Assembly: GCA_004376375.1 (NCBI GenBank)
Contig: SOJX01000087.1
Span: 145,238-209,237, forward strand
Direction of reading: 5' to 3'
Origin: Planctomycetota bacterium
Lineage (GTDB): Bacteria > Planctomycetota > E44-bin39
DNA length: 64,000 nt
Shown: positions 59,627 to 64,000 of the stretch, piece after piece
Layout of the letters: the number at the start of each line of letters is the position of its first letter
Numbering within the stretch: the stretch's first letter is position 1
The notes under the pieces: model-generated
The model's database searches: none
Seen by the model: the letters and a program-made list of their open reading frames with translations, nothing else
What the model was told of the DNA's origin: nothing
Program-made: the position numbers and the translations under genes

Positions 59627-60997
59627 ATGATTATCGACACGCACGCGCATCTTGACTTTTCCCAGTTCGATAAAGACCTCGATACCGTTCTCGACCGGTC
59701 GCGCGACGCCGGCATCGAGCACGTGATCACCATCGGGATTGACGTTGAGACCTCTCAAAAGGCAATCGAGCTTGCCGGGAAGTACGATTTCATCTCGGCG
59801 GCCGTGGGCTTCCACCCGCATGACGCCTCGAAGGCGTCGCCCGAAGGGATGGATGCAATCCGTGGCCTTGCCGCGCACCCGCAGGTCCGCGCAATCGGTG
59901 AAGTCGGGCTCGATTTCTATCGCGACCACTCCCCCCGCGACGTGCAGGAAAAAGTTTTCCGCCGGTTCATCGAGATGTCGATAGATATCGGCAAGCCGCT
60001 TATCGTGCACCTGCGCAACTCCTGGCCGCAGGGGCTGGACGTGCTCGAGGAATACTCCGGCAGGATCCGCGGCGTGACGCACTGCTTCAGCGGCGGCGAG
60101 GAAGAGCTTCACCGCGTGCTCGAGCTGGGCTTCTACATTTCCGTGGGCGGTCCTATTACGTACAAGAAAAATGACGACCTCAGGTCGGTCGTGGCGAAAT
60201 GCCCCCACGATAGGCTCATGCTGGAGACCGATTGCCCGTTTCTTTCACCCGAGGGCAGGCGGGGGAGGCGGAACGAGCCGGCGTATATCGCGCTTATGCT
60301 GCCGACTTTCGCGCGGGTGATGGGGTTGAGCTCGAAGGACGTGGCGAGGATAACGACCCTCAACGCATTGCGTTTTTTCGGCCTCGGTGGGCATACGGGG
60401 CGCTGGGAAAACATATTTGCCTACTCGCTTCGCAAATCGCTCTATCTGAATGTTACCAACCGCTGCACCTGTGAGTGCGAATTCTGCAAAAGGACTTCCA
60501 CCTGTGAGCTTGCAGGCTACAATCTGAAACTGATGCGCGAACCACATGCCGACGATCTCGTTAACGCCGCGGGTGATGTCTCTCGATACAAGGAAGTCGT
60601 TTTCTGCGGTTACGGCGAGCCGCTCCTCGAACTCGACGTGGTCCTCGAAGCCGCAAAGCGTATGCGCGCGGATGCGAAAAGGCTGAGGCTTAATACGAAC
60701 GGGCACGGTAATCTTATCCACGGGCGGGATGTCGTACCGGAGTTAATGTCAGCGGGGATTACGCATGTATCGGTCTCGCTCAACGCGCCCGACGCGGAAA
60801 CTTATACGAAGCTTTGCAGGCCGGAGCACGGGGAAGCCGCGTTTACGGCGGTCCTGGATTTTATACGCGCCGCCGGAGCCGCGGGGATGGAAGTCACGGC
60901 CACTGCGGTCGATCTGCCCGACCTTGATCTGGACGGCGTCAAACGCCTGGCCGGGGAACTGGGCGCGGAGTTCCGTTTGCGGTCTTTCAGCCGGTAA
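59627..60997 (+). CDS. fused TatD-family hydrolase and radical SAM protein
   Basis: 456 residues. N-terminal TatD domain (1-255): metal ligands H6 and H8 in DTHAHLDF, E92 in GEVGLDFY, H128, H152 and D202 (LETDCPFL), so a complete metal-dependent nuclease-type site. C-terminal radical SAM domain (about 270-456): CxxxCxxC at C280, C284 and C287 (NRCTCECEFC, with an extra C282), then VVFCGYGEPLLELD and LRLNTNGHGNL. TatD-associated radical SAM proteins are known as separate genes next to tatD, and here the two are one chain. The reaction of the radical SAM part is unknown. Confidence 0.92.
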   Translation: MIIDTHAHLDFSQFDKDLDTVLDRSRDAGIEHVITIGIDVETSQKAIELAGKYDFISAAVGFHPHDASKASPEGMDAIRGLAAHPQVRAIGEVGLDFYRDHSPRDVQEKVFRRFIEMSIDIGKPLIVHLRNSWPQGLDVLEEYSGRIRGVTHCFSGGEEELHRVLELGFYISVGGPITYKKNDDLRSVVAKCPHDRLMLETDCPFLSPEGRRGRRNEPAYIALMLPTFARVMGLSSKDVARITTLNALRFFGLGGHTGRWENIFAYSLRKSLYLNVTNRCTCECEFCKRTSTCELAGYNLKLMREPHADDLVNAAGDVSRYKEVVFCGYGEPLLELDVVLEAAKRMRADAKRLRLNTNGHGNLIHGRDVVPELMSAGITHVSVSLNAPDAETYTKLCRPEHGEAAFTAVLDFIRAAGAAGMEVTATAVDLPDLDLDGVKRLAGELGAEFRLRSFSR

Positions 60998-61070
60998 AGC
61001 TTCGAGTAGGTTAATGTCCGCTTTTGAACCGGCCGAGATGGTCCGTCCTGAAACTTCCATTCTCTTTTAA

Positions 61071-61099
61071 TTGACAAGACTGCCCGGCTGTGCTAGAAT
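61071..61099 (+). promoter_or_regulatory. sigma70-type promoter of pilT
   Basis: TTGACA (61071-61076), 17-base spacer, TAGAAT (61094-61099). The start near 61106 lies about 36 bases before the pilT ATG. Confidence 0.75.
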
Positions 61100-61141
61100 C
61101 CATAGGTTTTAACGCTTACTGCGCTTTTGCGGAGGTCGCGC

Positions 61142-62236
61142 ATGGAATTTCAGGAAATGCTCAGGCGGATGGTCGTGGAGCGCGCTTCCGACCTTTTCAT
61201 CAAGGTGGGCAGCCCGCCTTCGCTTCGGATCGACGGCAAAGTACACTTCCTCGACTCGGACGATATCAGCCCCCAGGATACGGTTGAGTTCTACGAGGCC
61301 ATCGAAGACTCGAAGCGGGAAGGCTTCAAAAACCAGCAGGAGATCGACTGCGCCTACGAGCTGCCCGGCATCGGGCGGTTCCGCGTGAACATTTTCCGCC
61401 AGCGCGGCTACATCGGCTTCGTCTTCCGCCACATCGAAAGCCAGATTCCGAACTTCAAGGAACTGAACCTGCCCGAGGAGCCGATGGCGAAGCTCGCAAG
61501 CTATCCCAGGGGGCTTGTGCTTGTGACCGGCGTTACCGGCTCGGGCAAGTCCACGACGCTCGCGGCGATCATCAACCACATCAACATGAACTTCAACAGG
61601 CATATAGTTACGATTGAAGACCCGATCGAGTTCGTCTACAAGGACAAGAAGTCGATAATAAACCAGCGCGAAATCGGGATCGACACTTCCGACTTCCACA
61701 CGGCTCTCAAGCACGTTGTGCGCCAGTCGCCGGACGTGATTCTTATCGGAGAAATGCGCGACCGCGAAACGATGGAAGCAGCCATCTCGGCGGCCGAGAC
61801 CGGCCACCTGGTCTTCTCCACCCTTCACACCGTCAACGCCCAGCAGACCGTTGAGCGGATAATCAACTTCTTCCCTCCCCACCAGCACAACCTTATCAGG
61901 CTCCAGCTCTCGCTCATACTCGAGGGCGTGATCTCGCAGCGCCTGATCAAGCGCAAAGCGACTCAGGGCCGGCTGCCCGCCGTTGAGCTTATGATAAAAA
62001 GCCCGACCATCAAGGATCTTCTGATGGAGGGCCGTACGACCGAACTCTACAAGGCCGTCCGGGAGGGCGAATATTTCGGCAGCCAGACCTTCAACCAGGC
62101 CCTCAAGAAAATGTACCAGAGCGAGCAGATCACCCTGGAGGAGGCCTTGAGCGGCGCCGACAACCCGGAGGAACTCAAGCTCGAGCTCAAGGGTGTTACG
62201 AAGGGCACCACTGCGGATTTCGATTTCGAATACTAG
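61142..62236 (+). CDS. pilT: type IV pilus retraction ATPase PilT
   Basis: 364 residues from the ATG at 61142 (GGAGG 7 bases upstream; a TTG in the ribosome site is rejected). Secretion ATPase with Walker A GVTGSGKS (130-137), Asp box VTIEDPIEF, Walker B with E204 (ILIGEMRDRET), His box H222 and H229. PilT retracts pili during twitching. No pilin or other pil gene is in the window. The gene leads an operon with coaX and the MnmE-like gene. Confidence 0.95.
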   Translation: MEFQEMLRRMVVERASDLFIKVGSPPSLRIDGKVHFLDSDDISPQDTVEFYEAIEDSKREGFKNQQEIDCAYELPGIGRFRVNIFRQRGYIGFVFRHIESQIPNFKELNLPEEPMAKLASYPRGLVLVTGVTGSGKSTTLAAIINHINMNFNRHIVTIEDPIEFVYKDKKSIINQREIGIDTSDFHTALKHVVRQSPDVILIGEMRDRETMEAAISAAETGHLVFSTLHTVNAQQTVERIINFFPPHQHNLIRLQLSLILEGVISQRLIKRKATQGRLPAVELMIKSPTIKDLLMEGRTTELYKAVREGEYFGSQTFNQALKKMYQSEQITLEEALSGADNPEELKLELKGVTKGTTADFDFEY

Positions 62237-62243
62237 GATAGTC

Positions 62244-63032
62244 ATGACGAGCAACCAGGATTCACAATCAGGCTTTATCCTCGTGGTCGATGTAGGCAAT
62301 ACGAGTTGTTCTTTCGGTCTTGCCCGGGGCGGTCAGGTTTTCCGGACGGGACACATTTCCGCCGGCGAGTTGCGTTTTGACGAGTTCTGGAAAAAATTCA
62401 CCGCCGATCTCGATTCCACCGAACCCACTGATATGTTTGTCGCCTCCGTGAACCCGGATAACGAAAAGCCGCTGGTGGAATGGGCCGAGAAGCTGTTCAA
62501 CCTCGAGGCGAAACGCCCGAGAAAAGACGTTCCCGTCGACGTCCGGATCGACCTCGACGCGCCCGACGAAATCGGCGACGACCGGCTGCTGAACGCGCTT
62601 GCCGTCGCGCGCGTCTACGGTACGCCCGCGATCGTGGTGGATTTCGGAACCGCGGTGACTTTCGACGTGATATCCCGCGAAGGCGCTTATCTCGGCGGCG
62701 CCATTCTGCCCGGCATTCAGATGGCGCTTGACGCCCTTTACGAGCGAACCGCGCTCCTGCCGCATCTCGACCTTATCAGCGAAGGACCGGTCATTGGAAA
62801 AACCACGCTTGAAGCGATGTCTTCAGGCATATACTACGGCTACGCGGGCATGATAGACTCCATGATCGAGCGTTTCCTCGCCGAGATCGGGAGCGAGACA
62901 TTTGTCGTCTCCACGGGCGGCGAAGGCGAAATGCTTATGGAGGCAAGCAGACATATCCGCGAGTGGAACCCGGAGCTTACGCTCCGCGGCCTCGCGATCG
63001 CTTATGAAGAACACTGCGCCGCTAAGAAGTGA
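62244..63032 (+). CDS. coaX: type III pantothenate kinase
   Basis: 262 residues. It phosphorylates pantothenate in coenzyme A synthesis. Phosphate motif VDVGNTSCSFG (15-25), VDFGTAVTFDVI (catalytic Asp region), GGAILPGIQMAL. The ATG at 62244 follows pilT by 7 bases; a longer frame start at 62193 lies inside pilT. The window also has a ketopantoate reductase for the same pathway 46 kb away. Confidence 0.94.
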   Translation: MTSNQDSQSGFILVVDVGNTSCSFGLARGGQVFRTGHISAGELRFDEFWKKFTADLDSTEPTDMFVASVNPDNEKPLVEWAEKLFNLEAKRPRKDVPVDVRIDLDAPDEIGDDRLLNALAVARVYGTPAIVVDFGTAVTFDVISREGAYLGGAILPGIQMALDALYERTALLPHLDLISEGPVIGKTTLEAMSSGIYYGYAGMIDSMIERFLAEIGSETFVVSTGGEGEMLMEASRHIREWNPELTLRGLAIAYEEHCAAKK

Positions 63033-64000
63033 TGACACTGCGGTTGTCGGCCGCGTAAGCGCCCTGGGCGCCGGCGGGATTTGTATTCTTCATATTGCGG
63101 GCGGACAATCCCAAAGCCTTATCGAACCCTTCCTCGAAACCCCGAGCGGGCGCAAACTCAAAGAACTCAAAGACGGCGATATCGTTTACAGCCTGTTTCG
63201 TGACTCCGCCGGCGTTATCGATGAAGTGCTCGTCGTGCGGCGCCGAGCGGATTTCTGGGAGATAAACTGCCACGGCGGCGCGGCCGCCGCCTGTGCTATC
63301 GAAGACAGGCTCGCCGCCGCCGGCGCGGTTGTCGACCGCGAGAGGGTTCTCGACGCGGGAGAACTGGCCGGTATGGATGCGGTGAAGCGTGCCGCCTGCC
63401 GTGAGCTCGCCTCTGTAAAAACCGAGCGTGCGGCCCGCATGCTTGCCGATCAGCTGGGCGGTGCGCTCTCGCAGGCGTTGAATCAGCTCGCGGATGCCCC
63501 GCGCCTTAAAGCTCTGTTGCCAACGTTTCATTACGGCCGCGCGCTCATCGAGCCGCGGCTGGTTCAGATCGTGGGCGCCCCGAACGTCGGGAAATCCACT
63601 CTGCTGAATCGGATACTCGGGTACGACAGGGCTATCACCTCTCCGGAGCCCGGCACGACCGTGGACAGGATCGGCGACCTGCGTGAAATCGACGGCTACC
63701 CGCTTCTGTTCAGCGACAGCGCGGGGGCCGCGTCCGGCCGGGAAAAGGATGAAAACCCTCCACCGGCGTCTGATTTTGTTCTTTTTGTGCTGGACGCCTC
63801 GAGACGGCTGGAGGAGGGCGAACTCGGGCTTGCCGGGGGTTTACCGCATGATTCCAGGCTCGTCGTCATGAATAAGTGCGACCTTCCCGTTGAATGTGAT
63901 CCTGAAGAAATACTGGAAAACGGCGAAAGCCCGGTTAGAATAAGCGCGCTTACGGGCTCCGGCATGGATGATTTACTCGAGGCCGTCCGCGCCCTGGTTT
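63004..64000 (+). CDS. mnmE: divergent MnmE/TrmE-like GTPase, partial at window end
   Basis: 332 codons, open at the window end. Starts at the ATG at 63004, overlapping coaX by 29 bases. It has the MnmE N-terminal fold (GAGGICILHIAGG; EINCHGG about residues 86-92), a short helical stretch, and a GTPase domain: G1 GAPNVGKST (191-199), GTTVD as G2, DSAG as G3, NKCD as G4, SAL as G5. MnmE modifies wobble uridine in tRNA with MnmG. It differs from standard MnmE: about 35 residues fewer between CHGG and G1, and EPGTTVD where the family has DxxGTTRD. The C-terminal CxGK motif cannot be checked. It may be a paralog rather than the true MnmE. Confidence 0.75.
   Translation, partial: MKNTAPLRSDDTAVVGRVSALGAGGICILHIAGGQSQSLIEPFLETPSGRKLKELKDGDIVYSLFRDSAGVIDEVLVVRRRADFWEINCHGGAAAACAIEDRLAAAGAVVDRERVLDAGELAGMDAVKRAACRELASVKTERAARMLADQLGGALSQALNQLADAPRLKALLPTFHYGRALIEPRLVQIVGAPNVGKSTLLNRILGYDRAITSPEPGTTVDRIGDLREIDGYPLLFSDSAGAASGREKDENPPPASDFVLFVLDASRRLEEGELGLAGGLPHDSRLVVMNKCDLPVECDPEEILENGESPVRISALTGSGMDDLLEAVRALV

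Overview
The window looks like the replication-origin region of a Gram-negative-type bacterium. Coding DNA is GC-rich, genes are tightly packed, and many products carry lipoprotein or signal-peptide N-termini. Gene content (a prenyltransferase/squalene-cyclase-repeat membrane protein, FG-GAP/ASPIC lipoprotein, PATAN, TPR and PEGA proteins, a flotillin operon, the GyrA sequence HPHGDQVVYP, bacterial XPB) suggests Planctomycetota or a neighbouring PVC or candidate phylum. This placement is an inference from family content and was not tested by phylogeny.

Layout. 1-6.3 kb: ankyrin protein, MurJ, SodC, transketolase. 6.3-9 kb: squalene-cyclase-repeat protein and bifunctional nuclease. 9-23 kb: the replication core. 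dnaA is flanked by two non-coding regions with DnaA-box-like sites; then follow an unknown membrane/coiled-coil gene, dnaN, dciA-like (DUF721), gyrB, a ketopantoate reductase, gyrA, an XPB-type helicase and its partner, all on the + strand with little spacing. 23-33 kb (minus strand): a pilin-like-domain membrane protein, an ABC ATPase with a predicted leaderless mRNA, four divergent copies of an undescribed membrane family plus a truncated fifth copy, and a flotillin/YqiJ-like operon whose YqiJ-like member has about 90 residues of Asp-rich repeat. 33-36 kb: two parS sites, parB and parA. 36-50 kb: acylphosphatase, ABC-2 permease, phosphoesterase, two very large PATAN-TPR-TM-PEGA-beta-propeller proteins, an FG-GAP lipoprotein, an APH-family kinase, a sirtuin and a BamE-like-domain protein. 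50-55.5 kb: a complete glycine-cleavage cassette (gcvT, gcvH, gcvPA, gcvPB) with a LipM-like octanoyltransferase. 55.5-64 kb: Wza-like lipoprotein, S20, TPR protein, a gene remnant, a lipoprotein, a TatD-radical SAM fusion, PilT, type III pantothenate kinase and a divergent MnmE-like GTPase cut by the window end.

The most unusual feature is a set of intergenic elements made of short words repeated every 7-8 bp, arranged as long imperfect inverted repeats. One family has a conserved AT-rich loop and at least four full copies. The elements start at or inside stop codons, several encode the last residues of the neighbouring protein, and one has replaced most of a membrane-protein paralog. A second candidate system is the four-gene paralogous membrane operon beside the flotillin operon. 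A third is the pair of PATAN-TPR-TM-PEGA-propeller proteins.

No tRNA, rRNA, insertion sequence or CRISPR array was recognised.
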